A DNA stretch of 64,000 nucleotides from CAYGTO01 sp964352815 (GTDB lineage: Bacteria > Pseudomonadota > Alphaproteobacteria > Rickettsiales > UBA3002): contig CAYGTO010000007.1 of NCBI GenBank assembly GCA_964352815.1, forward strand, positions 59,102-123,101. Reading direction: 5' to 3'. The notes under the pieces were generated by a model. The model did not search any database, was not told the origin of the DNA, and saw only the letters and a program-made list of their open reading frames with translations. Positions 27,074-35,870 of this stretch are shown piece after piece. Position numbers and translations under genes: made by a program. Each line of letters starts with the position of its first letter. The stretch's first letter is position 1.

Positions 27074-27981
27074 AGCACGACATCCACGCTGTAAATGTTG
27101 TTTGGTGTAATAAATAGCCCGTATCCCAAGCGGATCGCGACGGCGAGAACGATTAAAGCGAGAATCGCGCGCAAATATTCGGTGGGTAACTTGCTGCCCA
27201 TACGTGTGCCCATCTGCGCACCCACGGTTGATGCAGCAAGAAGAGAGAGGGCCAAGAAAATATCCACGGTTTGGTTAGTGTAAGCTTGAAGAATCGTTAC
27301 GTTCGCTGTGATAAAGATTGCATGGAACAGGGATGTGCCAATCACCACAGTTGTTGGCATGCCCAGGATATAAAGCATGGCTGGGATGAGCATAAAGCCG
27401 CCGCCCGTTCCCATGAAGGTCACAACCAGCCCAATCGAGAAGCCAAGCGTGATCGGGAGTAGCGCGCTTATATGCAGCTCAGAATGTGGGAAATGAATCT
27501 TGAAGGGTAAGCGCTCGGTGAGGTTTTGGTGTTTATCAATCACAGAAACATGTTTTTTCTTTTTCCCCATAACTTTGCCGATGCTTTCCTTACCCATCAG
27601 GATACCAACTAGCCCCAGGAAGAACACATAAGAGAGGGAGATCACCAGATCGATTTGACCGAGCTCGCGGAGCAAGCGGAATAAGAGTACGCTAATGGAA
27701 GAACCGGTGATGCTGCCGATCAGAATGAACACTCCCATCTTTACATCAACGCTTCTGCGCCGCCAATGCGCCATAAAACCAGAGAAAGATTGCCCAACGA
27801 TCTGATTGGTGGTGCTAGCAACGGCGACCGCTGGCGGAATGCCAAGGAAGATCAAAAGCGGGGTGAGCAAAAAGCCGCCGCCGACCCCAAGCATACCAGA
27901 GAGAACGCCCGTTAAACCTCCCAGCGCAAACAAGGTGAATAAGTTCACCGACATTTCCGCAATGGGAAGATAAATTTGCAT
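27070..27981 (-). CDS. TauE/SafE-family membrane permease
   Basis: 303 residues with about eight hydrophobic segments. Two inverted TauE repeats are visible: GGLTGVLSGMLGVGGGFLLTPLLI at the start of the first and GLVVTFMGTGGGFMLIPAML in the second. The family exports sulfite, sulfoacetate or other small anions, or imports them; the substrate here is unknown. It is coupled to the TIGR02186 gene by a 4-bp overlap, and preceded by a lipoprotein gene 8 bp upstream. Confidence 0.9.
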   Translation of the reverse strand: MQIYLPIAEMSVNLFTLFALGGLTGVLSGMLGVGGGFLLTPLLIFLGIPPAVAVASTTNQIVGQSFSGFMAHWRRRSVDVKMGVFILIGSITGSSISVLLFRLLRELGQIDLVISLSYVFFLGLVGILMGKESIGKVMGKKKKHVSVIDKHQNLTERLPFKIHFPHSELHISALLPITLGFSIGLVVTFMGTGGGFMLIPAMLYILGMPTTVVIGTSLFHAIFITANVTILQAYTNQTVDIFLALSLLAASTVGAQMGTRMGSKLPTEYLRAILALIVLAVAIRLGYGLFITPNNIYSVDVVL

Positions 27982-27989
27982 ATGCGCTC

Positions 27990-28571
27990 TTACGGCGTTT
28001 GAGGTGGGAGGGGGATGTGCGTGCCAGCATGGGTGAGGAACTGGCGTTTAATCTCAGTGTCGATCGTGCTGATAGCGTCGTGGAAAAGCCATGCTTTGGT
28101 AGCATCGTATTGGTCAAGCGTAGCTTTTTCAGACACATCTCTGGTCACTGTGGTTTCCGCTTTCACTTCCGAAGCGGCATAGATCTCGCCTGTGTAAAGG
28201 CGGGCGGTCACGCGCAATGTGGTTTCAATTTTGCGATCTACTTCTTCATAGATGAAGCCTTCAATGCCTTTGCTGGTTGGGAGGTTGGTTTCGCGAAAGC
28301 TCGCTTCTTCAATAATAATCTCGAGTCGTCCATTTTCCGCGCGTGGGACAAATTCTGTTTCTGACCATTCTTCTAAGTGGATGCGTAGGCGGGTTGGTGT
28401 TTCCCCTTCGAAGAAAAGCTCGGTTTTGCTGACATTGACTGGTAGGGCTGGCGTTGTCACTGCGTAGGGTGAGGTTGGGTACACCGCTTCTTCCACGGCG
28501 CATGAGGCAGCGATAAGCGTAAAGGCGGTAATGAGAAGTGCACGAATCATGAGGAGCATCATAAAAGACAA
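27990..28571 (-). CDS. Putative lipoprotein
   Basis: 193 residues. The N-terminus is a hydrophobic signal with a lipobox LIAASCA, so the Cys near residue 24 would be lipid-modified. The rest is a soluble beta-rich domain without a recognised family. The true start could be the third Met (MLLMIRALL). It is the first gene of the lipoprotein-TauE-TIGR02186-UspA series, so it may belong functionally to that transport unit. Confidence 0.75.
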   Translation of the reverse strand: MSFMMLLMIRALLITAFTLIAASCAVEEAVYPTSPYAVTTPALPVNVSKTELFFEGETPTRLRIHLEEWSETEFVPRAENGRLEIIIEEASFRETNLPTSKGIEGFIYEEVDRKIETTLRVTARLYTGEIYAASEVKAETTVTRDVSEKATLDQYDATKAWLFHDAISTIDTEIKRQFLTHAGTHIPLPPQTP

Positions 28572-28611
28572 ATTTCATGCTTCAAGCGATTTGCGCGATC
28601 TATTCGCGTTT

Positions 28612-29280
28612 CTACAGCACATTACTCGCAGGTGTTGCGTCGGGCGGGCGGATGTAGAACGGGCTAAGTGCCGATGACTCCTGCGTGTCGAAGCTGACAG
28701 GAACCAAGCTGCACATATCGATCATGTTGATATTTAGGCATGTTTCATCACGTAGCATGGATGCTGCGTTACCTGCTAGCTGATCGGAAGGGGCTAACTC
28801 TGCGCGAAGAGCATCTGGCTTGTAAAGCGCTGCGTCCGTTTCACTCGTCACGGCGTCGTTGTCCCATGCAAAGCGCTGCGCGTACACTTCGCCGCGCCCA
28901 GCCTTATTAATCACCCAGAGAGGAGCGGCACGATCTGCCATCTCGTACGCGGTGTAAGCGAGGGCGTGGAGACTGCCTATGCTCGTAACCGTGAGGTTGG
29001 GGGTAGTGAGCTGAAGCCCTGCCACTGCGGACATGCCAATGCGGATGCCTGTGAAGCTTCCTGGGCCGTTCGTTACAATGATACGGTTCAACGCTGCGTA
29101 CGATATATCTGACGCATTCATCATATCGTTGATGCGTGTGACCAACTGCTCCGCTTTTTTCGATGCGTCAATCGTGTGTGCTGATAACACGTTCAGCCCA
29201 TGCGATAGCACAATGGAGGCTGATTCCATCGAGGTGTCGAGTAAGAGGCGTGTTTCATTATGAGAAGGCGCATTTGTCAT
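28612..29280 (-). CDS. tsaB: tRNA threonylcarbamoyladenosine biosynthesis protein TsaB
   Basis: 222 residues with the actin-like fold of TsaB: LLLDTSMESASIVL at the N-terminus and VTNGPGSFTGIRIGMSAVAGL, the family signature. It helps TsaD, TsaE and TsaC make the t6A modification of ANN-decoding tRNAs. It is divergent from the PCD gene, with about 60 bp between their starts. The C-terminal half is shorter on recognisable motifs, as usual for this family. Confidence 0.92.
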   Translation of the reverse strand: MTNAPSHNETRLLLDTSMESASIVLSHGLNVLSAHTIDASKKAEQLVTRINDMMNASDISYAALNRIIVTNGPGSFTGIRIGMSAVAGLQLTTPNLTVTSIGSLHALAYTAYEMADRAAPLWVINKAGRGEVYAQRFAWDNDAVTSETDAALYKPDALRAELAPSDQLAGNAASMLRDETCLNINMIDMCSLVPVSFDTQESSALSPFYIRPPDATPASNVL

Positions 29281-29340
29281 GTTGAGGAGTTGTACGACTT
29301 CGCGTATAGTAGCGCAATCATTGATTCAGGGAGGAATAGA

Positions 29341-29646
29341 ATGATGGATGATGACGAGTTTATCGAACCAGAACCCTATGAACATTACATGAAAAAACTG
29401 CCGGATTGGCAGCTTGTGGCCCGCAATACTATTTTAGAGAAAAGCTTCAAGTTCAAAAATTTCATCAATGCGTTCCATTTCGTTGAAAAAGTGGTGGCTG
29501 CGGCCGAGATCTCAAACCATCATCCCGATGTGATGTTCGGCTGGGGGTATGCGACGATCCAGTTCACGACCCATGATAAGGGCGGGCTCACAGAAGATGA
29601 TTTTGATATGGCTGCAGAAGTCGAAAAGCTGCGCCGCGAATTTTAG
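29341..29646 (+). CDS. 4a-hydroxytetrahydrobiopterin dehydratase (PCD/DCoH)
   Basis: 101 residues. The start MMDDDEFIEP has GGGAGG six bases upstream; the frame is open earlier, but that part overlaps the tsaB start. The active-site histidines are in EISNHHPDV and TTHDKGGLT, the PCD signature. It dehydrates pterin-4a-carbinolamine. In bacteria without phenylalanine hydroxylase, the role of such proteins is less clear, and no such hydroxylase gene is seen here. Confidence 0.92.
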   Translation: MMDDDEFIEPEPYEHYMKKLPDWQLVARNTILEKSFKFKNFINAFHFVEKVVAAAEISNHHPDVMFGWGYATIQFTTHDKGGLTEDDFDMAAEVEKLRREF

Positions 29647-29709
29647 CCAGCTTGCATTTTCATACGATCTGGCTATGGTCTGACGCTGTTGAACCAGCGT
29701 TTGATATGA

Positions 29710-31059
29710 ATGGCGAAGAAATATTACATTAAAACCTTTGGCTGCCAGATGAATGTGTATGATTCTGTGCGCATGGCCGATGTGTTGGCGGAAGCGGGCT
29801 ATGAAGAGACAGATGGGCCTGAATCGGCCGATTTGGTGCTGCTCAACACCTGTCATATTCGTGAGAAAGCCGCGGAAAAGGTCTATTCCGATATTGGCCG
29901 CTTGAAGCGGGTGCGTGACAAGCGCCGTGCTAAAGGCGAAGAAATGATGATTGGCGTGGCTGGCTGTGTTGCCCAGGCTGAGGGCGAAGCCATGATGCGC
30001 CGCGCGCCAGCGATTGATTTGGTGATCGGCTCGCAATCCTACCACCATTTACCCGATATGATTCGCAAGGCTCAGGCCGCGGGCCGGGGACAAGTCGAGC
30101 TGGATTTTCCTGAGGTACAGAAATTTGATTTACTGCCCGAGCAGGTGCGCTCACAGGGCAAGGCAGCGTTCGTATCGGTGCAGGAAGGGTGCGATAAATT
30201 TTGCACTTTTTGTGTCGTGCCTTATACGCGCGGCGCGGAATATTCACGGCCTGTCACGACGGTGGAGAAGGAAATTCGCGCATTAGTGGCGCAAGGGGCG
30301 GTGGAAATCTCGCTTCTGGGCCAGAATGTCAACGCCTATCATGGTGAAGCGCCCGATGGTTCGGAATGGAGCCTAGCACGCTTGCTCTATCATTTAGCCG
30401 AAATTCCAGGCCTAAAACGCCTGCGCTACACCACCTCCCACCCGTGCGATATGCAGGAAGATTTGCTGAAAGCCCATGGCGAGCTGGATGTGTTGATGCC
30501 GTATCTTCATTTGCCGGTACAGGCCGGCTCGGATCGAATCTTAAAGGCCATGAACCGCAAGCATAGCGCCGCTGAATATATCGACATTATGGAGCGCCTG
30601 CGCAACTATAAGCCAGACATTGCGATTTCCGGCGACTTTATTGTCGGCTTTCCAGGCGAAACGGAAGATGATTTCGAGGCGACGATGCGCCTCGTGGAAA
30701 CAGTGTTCTACTCATCCGCCTATTCGTTCAAATATTCGCAGCGCCCCGGAACTCCGGCGGCGGGCAGTGATGAGCAAGTGCTGGAAGAGGTGAAGGCCGA
30801 GCGTCTGGCACGGCTCCAGGGCCTTCTAAATGCGCAGCGCCGCAGCTTTAACGATATAACGGTGGGCAAGATATTTGATGTGTTGCTCGAACGTGACGGT
30901 AAGTTTGAAGGCCAGCGCCTTGGCCGAAGCCCCTACATGCAAGCAGTGCATGTAGAAGGCGCGCATGGGCTTCGCGATGAGCTGGTGAGCGTTGAGATTG
31001 TCGAATCGGGCAATAACAGCGTGGCTGGCCGGCTGGTTCAGGCGAAGATGGCGGCGTAG
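29710..31059 (+). CDS. miaB: tRNA-2-methylthio-N6-dimethylallyladenosine synthase
   Basis: 449 residues. The UPF0004 domain carries C12 (TFGCQMN), C48 (LLNTCHIRE) and a third Cys in VAGCVAQAEG. The radical-SAM motif is EGCDKFCTFC near 160, followed by SLLGQNVNAY, and the C-terminal TRAM domain is present. It adds the methylthio group at A37 of tRNAs reading UNN codons and consumes [4Fe-4S] clusters. Confidence 0.96.
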   Translation: MAKKYYIKTFGCQMNVYDSVRMADVLAEAGYEETDGPESADLVLLNTCHIREKAAEKVYSDIGRLKRVRDKRRAKGEEMMIGVAGCVAQAEGEAMMRRAPAIDLVIGSQSYHHLPDMIRKAQAAGRGQVELDFPEVQKFDLLPEQVRSQGKAAFVSVQEGCDKFCTFCVVPYTRGAEYSRPVTTVEKEIRALVAQGAVEISLLGQNVNAYHGEAPDGSEWSLARLLYHLAEIPGLKRLRYTTSHPCDMQEDLLKAHGELDVLMPYLHLPVQAGSDRILKAMNRKHSAAEYIDIMERLRNYKPDIAISGDFIVGFPGETEDDFEATMRLVETVFYSSAYSFKYSQRPGTPAAGSDEQVLEEVKAERLARLQGLLNAQRRSFNDITVGKIFDVLLERDGKFEGQRLGRSPYMQAVHVEGAHGLRDELVSVEIVESGNNSVAGRLVQAKMAA

Positions 31060-31067
31060 CCCTATGC

Positions 31068-31146
31068 TGTCATTGCCCTGGGGCGTTTTGCGAGGAAGCG
31101 CGCAGCGCTGACGCGGCAACCGTGGATTCCCGGGCTCAACTTTCGC
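31068..31146. repeat. Degenerate repeat mosaic (families 1/4)
   Basis: It begins TGTCATTGCCC, then shows a family 4 stem (TTGCGAGGAAGCGCGCAGCG, ACGCGGCAA) and GTGGATTCCCGGG. The outer right end is lost. It directly adjoins the GIY-YIG element. Confidence 0.55.
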
Positions 31147-31498
31147 TGTCATTACCCGACTTGTTCGGGTAATCCAAAGCCATGTCTAAGCAGTATTACG
31201 TCTATATATTAGCCAATAAGGAAAATGGAACACTTTATGTCGGTGTGACTTCAGACCTTGTTAGACGCATTTACCAGCATAAGCAAAAAACTGTTGAGTC
31301 CTTCGCCCAAAAATACGATGTCGACAAGCTGGTCTATTATGAAATAACCGATAGCATTGAATCAGCTATTCGCCGGGAAAAACGATTTAAGAAATACCCA
31401 AGGCGCTGGAAACTCAATCTCATCAACCAATTTAACCCTGAATGGGAAGATCTGTATGAACAGATTATTGGATTACCCGCATAAAGCGGGTAATGACA
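31147..31498 (+). mobile_element. Full-length family 1 element carrying a GIY-YIG nuclease gene
   Basis: The left terminus 31147-31176 (TGTCATTACCCGAC ... GGGTAATCCA) is identical to the left half of the short repeat at 20536. The right terminus 31469-31498 (TGGATTACCCGC ... GGGTAATGACA) is identical to the right half of the repeat at 11544-11573. Each terminus is itself a hairpin. The GIY-YIG gene starts 5 bp after the left terminus, and its stop TAA lies in the loop of the right hairpin. So the short repeats have exactly the architecture of this element with the gene removed. That it is mobile is inferred. Confidence 0.75.
31182..31484 (+). CDS. Single-domain GIY-YIG endonuclease-like protein
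   Basis: 100 residues, nearly all GIY-YIG domain: QYYVYILANKENGTLYVGVT is the two-strand signature, R27/R28 in DLVRRIYQHK fit the catalytic arginine, and the glutamate in RREKRFKKYPRRWK the later conserved region. This is the short type found in many copies in bacterial genomes (UPF0213-like). The last residues (GLPA) and the stop are encoded by the right hairpin of the flanking repeat, and the ATG follows the left one. It lacks any extra DNA-binding domain. The target is unknown. Confidence 0.9.
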   Translation: MSKQYYVYILANKENGTLYVGVTSDLVRRIYQHKQKTVESFAQKYDVDKLVYYEITDSIESAIRREKRFKKYPRRWKLNLINQFNPEWEDLYEQIIGLPA

Positions 31499-31516
31499 AT
31501 GAATTAGGGGAACTCT

Positions 31517-32437
31517 ATGATCGGCTGGATCAATCTTTATAAACCGGAAGGCATATCGTCGGCACAGGCGGTGGGCTGCGTGAAGCGGTTCTTGCGTGAC
31601 TATACGGGCGAAAAAGTCAAAATCGGCCATGCTGGGACGCTGGACCCGCTCGCATCGGGCGTTTTGCCGCTTGCGGTGGGTGAAGCGACCAAAACCGTGC
31701 CCTATGTGATGGCGGACGAGAAAGCCTATGCATTCACCATTCACTGGGGGCAGGCGACCGAGACGGATGACCGGGAAGGCGAGGTGGTTGAGACGCATGA
31801 ACATCGCCCCTCTGAGTCAGAAATAAAGGCAATATTACAACAATTTACCGGCGATATTCAGCAAACACCACCCGCCTATTCGGCGATTAAAGTCGATGGC
31901 AAGCGCGCCTATGCGCTGGCGCGGGCCGGGGAAGAAGTGACGCTAAGCGCGCGGCCCATCCAAATTCATACGCTTTCGTTGGAATCTATCGACGATGCGG
32001 ACTATGCGACCTTTGCCTGCCGCTGCGGCAAGGGGACCTATATTCGTTCACTCGCGCGTGATATTGCCCTGGCGCTGGGCACGGTGGGGCATGTAAGCAT
32101 GCTGACGCGGACAGCGGTGGGGAAATTTTCGCTCCAAAATGCGATTTCACTGGATTTCTTTGAAAAAACTGCTAAGAACACACCCGAAAACCAAGTGGGA
32201 ATACCTGCCTGGTTGACACCAGTTGAAACGGTGCTGGACGACATCCTGGCCATTCATCTGGAGCCCCATGACTATGAAAAGCTGCGTCACGGGCAAACGT
32301 TTAATACGAAAGAGCTTCATCATGCTGACATGGCGGCGCTCATTTTTCGCGAATGTTTGGTCGGGTTTGGCGAGGTCGCACGGGGCAATGTGAAAAGTAA
32401 ACGGTTGATTCATCGGCCAGAATTAAATGGTAAGTAA
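31517..32437 (+). CDS. truB: tRNA pseudouridine(55) synthase
   Basis: 306 residues. The catalytic aspartate is D43 in [12 protein letters not shown], and [31 protein letters not shown] and [12 protein letters not shown] are TruB motifs. It makes the universal pseudouridine 55 of tRNA. AGGGGA precedes the ATG. It is followed 11 bp later by rpsO, the conserved truB-rpsO-pnp order. The usual upstream partners (infB, rbfA) are not here; miaB and the GIY-YIG element precede it. Confidence 0.96.
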   Translation: MIGWINLYKPEGISSAQAVGCVKRFLRDYTGEKVKIGHAGTLDPLASGVLPLAVGEATKTVPYVMADEKAYAFTIHWGQATETDDREGEVVETHEHRPSESEIKAILQQFTGDIQQTPPAYSAIKVDGKRAYALARAGEEVTLSARPIQIHTLSLESIDDADYATFACRCGKGTYIRSLARDIALALGTVGHVSMLTRTAVGKFSLQNAISLDFFEKTAKNTPENQVGIPAWLTPVETVLDDILAIHLEPHDYEKLRHGQTFNTKELHHADMAALIFRECLVGFGEVARGNVKSKRLIHRPELNGK

Positions 32438-32448
32438 AGGAGAAAGCG

Positions 32449-32718
32449 ATGTCGATTACAGCAGAAAAGAAACAAGAAGTGATTAAAGAATACGCGACAG
32501 ATAAGAGTGACACTGGTTCACCGGAAGTTCAGGTTGCGATTCTAAGTGAGCGTATTGCGAACCTCACAGAGCATTTTAAATCGCATAAGAAAGACCACCA
32601 CTCGCGCCGCGGCCTCCTGAAAATGGTGGGTCAGCGCCGACGTCTGCTAGATTATGTGAAAAAGAAGGATGAAGCGCGTTATCAGTCTCTGATTAAGCGT
32701 TTGAACATCCGTAAATAA
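32449..32718 (+). CDS. rpsO: 30S ribosomal protein S15
   Basis: 89 residues, the exact family length, with the S15 signature [19 protein letters not shown] and [23 protein letters not shown] lies upstream. It binds 16S rRNA in the central domain. It lies between truB and pnp as in most proteobacteria. Confidence 0.98.
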   Translation: MSITAEKKQEVIKEYATDKSDTGSPEVQVAILSERIANLTEHFKSHKKDHHSRRGLLKMVGQRRRLLDYVKKKDEARYQSLIKRLNIRK

Positions 32719-32726
32719 TGAATTTT

Positions 32727-32744
32727 GGCCGGGGCAACCCGGCC
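32727..32744 (+). terminator. Strong hairpin after rpsO (processing or termination site)
   Basis: A perfect stem GGCCGGG-GCAA-CCCGGCC with a GNRA loop lies 8 bp after the rpsO stop. No T-run follows, so it is more likely an RNA processing or stabilising structure between rpsO and pnp than a complete intrinsic terminator. Confidence 0.55.
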
Positions 32745-32811
32745 TCAATGCATCCGGCATACGGGTGCAGTAACAGGAGCGAAGCTGTTGAATTTCTTAT
32801 AGGGTTTAGCC

Positions 32812-32888
32812 CGTCATCCTGAGCGTCAGCGAAGGATCTATTGTAAAGCAACATAGATTCTTCGTCATGGACACTCCTCGCAATGACA
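32812..32888. repeat. Family 2 repeat between rpsO and pnp
   Basis: It begins CGTCATCCTGAGCGTCAGCG, then AAGGATCTATTG, and returns through ATAGATTCTTCG; the right end is family 4-like (CTCCTCGCAATGACA). It is a composite inserted in the 254-bp rpsO-pnp spacer. The rest of the spacer (32889-32972) shows only CACAAGGAG, the pnp Shine-Dalgarno. Confidence 0.8.
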
Positions 32889-32972
32889 ATGAATCTTATA
32901 ACAAGTTCAGCATCTCGGCTCCTAAACTAACCGCCAACGCCGCAATGGCTGAGGCAAACACAAGGAGTAGCG

Positions 32973-35177
32973 ATGTTTAATGTCGTCAAAAAAACTATTG
33001 AATGGGGCGGTAAGCCTCTCACTATCGAAACGGGCCGTATGGCGCGTCAAGCGGATGGAGCTGTTGTTGTCACTTATGGTGATACGGTAGTGCTATGTGC
33101 CGCAACCTATGCAAAACAGCCAAAGCCTGAGCTGGACTTTTTCCCGCTCACAGTGAACTACATTGAAAAATTCTATGCGGCCGGCCGGATTCCGGGTGGT
33201 TTCTTTAAGCGCGAAGGTAAGCCAACCGACAATGAAACGCTGACATCACGCCTGATTGACCGTCCGATTCGCCCATTATTCGCGGATGGCTTCAAGAATG
33301 AGACGCAAATTGTATGTACGGTGCTGTCGCATGATAAAACGAATAACCCAGATATCGCCGCATTGGTCGGAACATCTGCGGCACTGACCATTTCGGGTGC
33401 GCCATTTATGGGCCCGATTGCGGGTGCGCGCGTTGGCCGTATCGATGGTGAATATGTGCTCAACCCAACGATTCAAGAGCTGGAAGAGAGCGACCTCGAT
33501 TTGATCGTCGGCGGAACACAAAGCTCGGTCTTGATGGTAGAATCGGAAGCGTCTGAGCTTTCTGAAGAAGAAATGCTAGGCGCGGTGATGTTCGGTCACA
33601 AAGAAATGCAGCCGGTGATTGATATGATCATCTCGCTCGCTGAGCAAGCGGCGAAAGATCCGTATGAGATTCCTGCGAAAGAAGAAGATACGTCGTTGAT
33701 TGCGAAAGTGAAGGACTTGGCAGAAGCTGGCCTACGCGAAGCGTATGGTTTGACCGTCAAGCAGGAGCGTTCGAATAAAATCGATGAAGTGAAAACCGCG
33801 ACCAAAGCGAAAATGGAAGAAGAGCTTGGGGATGACTACCAAGATAATCTGATTTCGGGGCTTTTGAAGAAAATCGAGAAAGACATCGTTCGCACAGCTA
33901 TTATCGATGATAAAAAGCGGATTGATGGCCGTACGCTTGACCAGGTACGTCAGATTGAGTGTGAGGTGGGCGTGTTGCCACTCGCGCACGGTTCTGCACT
34001 ATTCACGCGCGGTGAAACGCAAGCACTCGTGGTGATGACCCTTGGCTCAAGCAGCGATCGTCAGCTCATCGACGCGGTGCAGGGCGAATCACACCAGCGT
34101 TTCTTGCTCCATTATAATTTCCCGCCATTCTCGGTCGGTGAAGCCTCTCCGCTACGTCCCCCTGGGCGCCGCGAAATTGGTCACGGGAAACTTGCATGGC
34201 GCGCTCTAAACGCACTGATTCCATCGGAAGAAGAATTCCCTTACACGATTCGCCTTGTGTCAGAAATCACTGAATCAAACGGTTCGTCATCGATGGCGAC
34301 GGTGTGTGGTGGTTCGATGGCATGTATGGATGCGGGGATGCCGCTGAAAGCGCCGGTTGCAGGTATTGCGATGGGTTTGATCAAAGAAGGTGAAAAATAC
34401 GCCGTCCTCTCTGATATTATGGGCGACGAAGATCATCTTGGCGATATGGACTTCAAAGTGGCGGGTACCGAAGCGGGTATTACGTCATTGCAAATGGACA
34501 TTAAAATCGACGGAATTACTGAAGAGATTATGCAGATTGCTTTGAAGCAAGCTAAAGATGGCCGTCACCATATTCTTGGTGAAATGGATAAGGCAATCAC
34601 AGGTTCGCGCGAAGAAGTGCGTGATTCTGCGCCGCGTATTACCACGATCAAGATCGATAAGGATAAAATCCGCGAAGTGATCGGCCAGGGCGGTAAAGTG
34701 ATTCGCGAAATCACGGAAGTGTCTGGCGCGAAGATCGACATTGAAGATGATGGCACGATCAACGTCTTTGCTGTGGATTCAGAGCAAGGTGACACCGCGC
34801 TTCAAATGATTCAGGACATTGTCGCAGAACCAGAAATTGGTCAGATTTACGATGGTAAAGTCGTGCGCATCATGGATTTCGGGGCATTCGTCAACTTCCT
34901 CGGTGCGAAAGATGGCCTGGTTCACATTAGTGAGCTTGCAGATCACCGTGTGAATGTCGTGACTGACATTGTCAATGAAGGCGATGAAGTGAAAGTTAAA
35001 GTGCTTGATGTCGATTCGAAAAGCGGCAAGGTGCGTCTCTCGATGCGTGTTGTTGACCAAGAATCGGGTGAAGACATCACTGATCAAGTTTCTGAGAAAC
35101 CATCAGGCGGCCGCGGTAAACGTGACGATGATGGTGATTCGGAAGGTGGAGAGCGCAAGCGCCGCCGTCGTTCGTAA
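32973..35177 (+). CDS. pnp: Polyribonucleotide nucleotidyltransferase
   Basis: 734 residues. Two RNase PH domains ([15 protein letters not shown] in the first; [14 protein letters not shown] [12 protein letters not shown] and [19 protein letters not shown] in the second), a KH domain ([15 protein letters not shown]) and an S1 domain ([21 protein letters not shown]). The C-terminus ends in a basic tail (ERKRRRRS). It degrades RNA from the 3' end with phosphate and is part of the RNA degradosome in many bacteria. A clear terminator follows. Confidence 0.98.
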   Translation: MFNVVKKTIEWGGKPLTIETGRMARQADGAVVVTYGDTVVLCAATYAKQPKPELDFFPLTVNYIEKFYAAGRIPGGFFKREGKPTDNETLTSRLIDRPIRPLFADGFKNETQIVCTVLSHDKTNNPDIAALVGTSAALTISGAPFMGPIAGARVGRIDGEYVLNPTIQELEESDLDLIVGGTQSSVLMVESEASELSEEEMLGAVMFGHKEMQPVIDMIISLAEQAAKDPYEIPAKEEDTSLIAKVKDLAEAGLREAYGLTVKQERSNKIDEVKTATKAKMEEELGDDYQDNLISGLLKKIEKDIVRTAIIDDKKRIDGRTLDQVRQIECEVGVLPLAHGSALFTRGETQALVVMTLGSSSDRQLIDAVQGESHQRFLLHYNFPPFSVGEASPLRPPGRREIGHGKLAWRALNALIPSEEEFPYTIRLVSEITESNGSSSMATVCGGSMACMDAGMPLKAPVAGIAMGLIKEGEKYAVLSDIMGDEDHLGDMDFKVAGTEAGITSLQMDIKIDGITEEIMQIALKQAKDGRHHILGEMDKAITGSREEVRDSAPRITTIKIDKDKIREVIGQGGKVIREITEVSGAKIDIEDDGTINVFAVDSEQGDTALQMIQDIVAEPEIGQIYDGKVVRIMDFGAFVNFLGAKDGLVHISELADHRVNVVTDIVNEGDEVKVKVLDVDSKSGKVRLSMRVVDQESGEDITDQVSEKPSGGRGKRDDDGDSEGGERKRRRRS

Positions 35178-35200
35178 TTTACGACACAACCAAAACGAAG

Positions 35201-35231
35201 AAAAGCCTCGCATGTGCGGGGCTTTTTTTTT
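35201..35231 (+). terminator. Intrinsic terminator of pnp
   Basis: The hairpin AAAGCCTCGCA-TG-TGCGGGGCTTT is followed by a run of T. It lies 24 bp after the pnp stop. Confidence 0.9.
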
Positions 35232-35233
35232 AA

Positions 35234-35256
35234 TAAAAAAGGGGGCCGAAGCCCCC
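35234..35256 (-). terminator. Intrinsic terminator of the H1-like gene
   Basis: On the minus strand GGGGGC-TTCG-GCCCCC is followed by TTTTTTATT. It lies about 25 bp after the minus-strand stop at 35281, so the pnp and H1-like transcripts converge on paired terminators. Confidence 0.9.
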
Positions 35257-35280
35257 AATTCACAACCTGTTTTGTTGTCG

Positions 35281-35685
35281 TTATTTCTTTTTTGCACGTG
35301 AAGCGGGCTTGCGCTTCGCGGCAGTTTTATGAGCAGGTGCCTTTTTTGCAGCGGTCTTACGAGCCGCAGGCTTTTTAGCAACTGACTTTTTCTTCGCAAC
35401 AGTTTTACGCGCAGTAGTCTTCTTTGCAGTCGACTTTTTAGCTGCAGTTTTCTTAGCTACTGGCTTTTTTGCCGCTACTTTCTTTTTAGCAACGGTTTTC
35501 TTTGCAGCAGGCTTTTTAGCAACTGCTTTCTTTTTAGCAGCTGGTTTTTTCTTTGCAGTGGCCAACTTTGACTTAACCTGACGCACAGGAGCTTTTTTCG
35601 CTACTGTCTTCTTCTTAGTAGCAGTTGAGGTTTTTTTAACTGCAGCCTTCTTTTTCGCTGCAGGTTTCTTTTTAGCTAGTGCCAT
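35281..35685 (-). CDS. Histone H1-like Lys/Ala-rich DNA-binding protein
   Basis: 134 residues built almost only of Lys, Ala, Thr, Val and Pro in a repeating AAKK(P/T)-type pattern, like bacterial H1 homologues. The start MALAKKKP has GGGAGGAATCC upstream; the longer frame adds 12 residues without a ribosome site. Such proteins condense the nucleoid and vary in length between strains through repeat number. No other domain is present. The gene is alone, with its own terminator and a 185-bp upstream region. Confidence 0.85.
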   Translation of the reverse strand: MALAKKKPAAKKKAAVKKTSTATKKKTVAKKAPVRQVKSKLATAKKKPAAKKKAVAKKPAAKKTVAKKKVAAKKPVAKKTAAKKSTAKKTTARKTVAKKKSVAKKPAARKTAAKKAPAHKTAAKRKPASRAKKK

Positions 35686-35870
35686 GGATTCCTCCCATAG
35701 AAAGTTAATAAACAACAACAAGTCGATTAAAGCAGAAAATCGTTAACGATTCGATCCTGACCAAAGGTTATTTGCGGTCTATACAAAAGTTTTCCACAAG
35801 ATTATCCCGAAACGTGACAAAACTGTCACAGTTTCTAAGGTCTTGGTTTATATGAACGGAATATGAAAGC
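35686..35870 (-). promoter_or_regulatory. Upstream region of the H1-like gene
   Basis: 185 bp without a gene. It holds two perfect small inverted repeats, ATCGTTAACGAT (about 35742-35753) and GTGACAAAACTGTCAC (about 35815-35830), which could be operators. A single TTTTCCACA resembles a DnaA box. No convincing -35/-10 pair was identified. Confidence 0.4.

Noticed and set aside
35789..35797. TTTTCCACA resembling a DnaA box upstream of the H1-like gene
   Set aside because: It is a single site without neighbours or an AT-rich unwinding region, so it gives no support for an origin.
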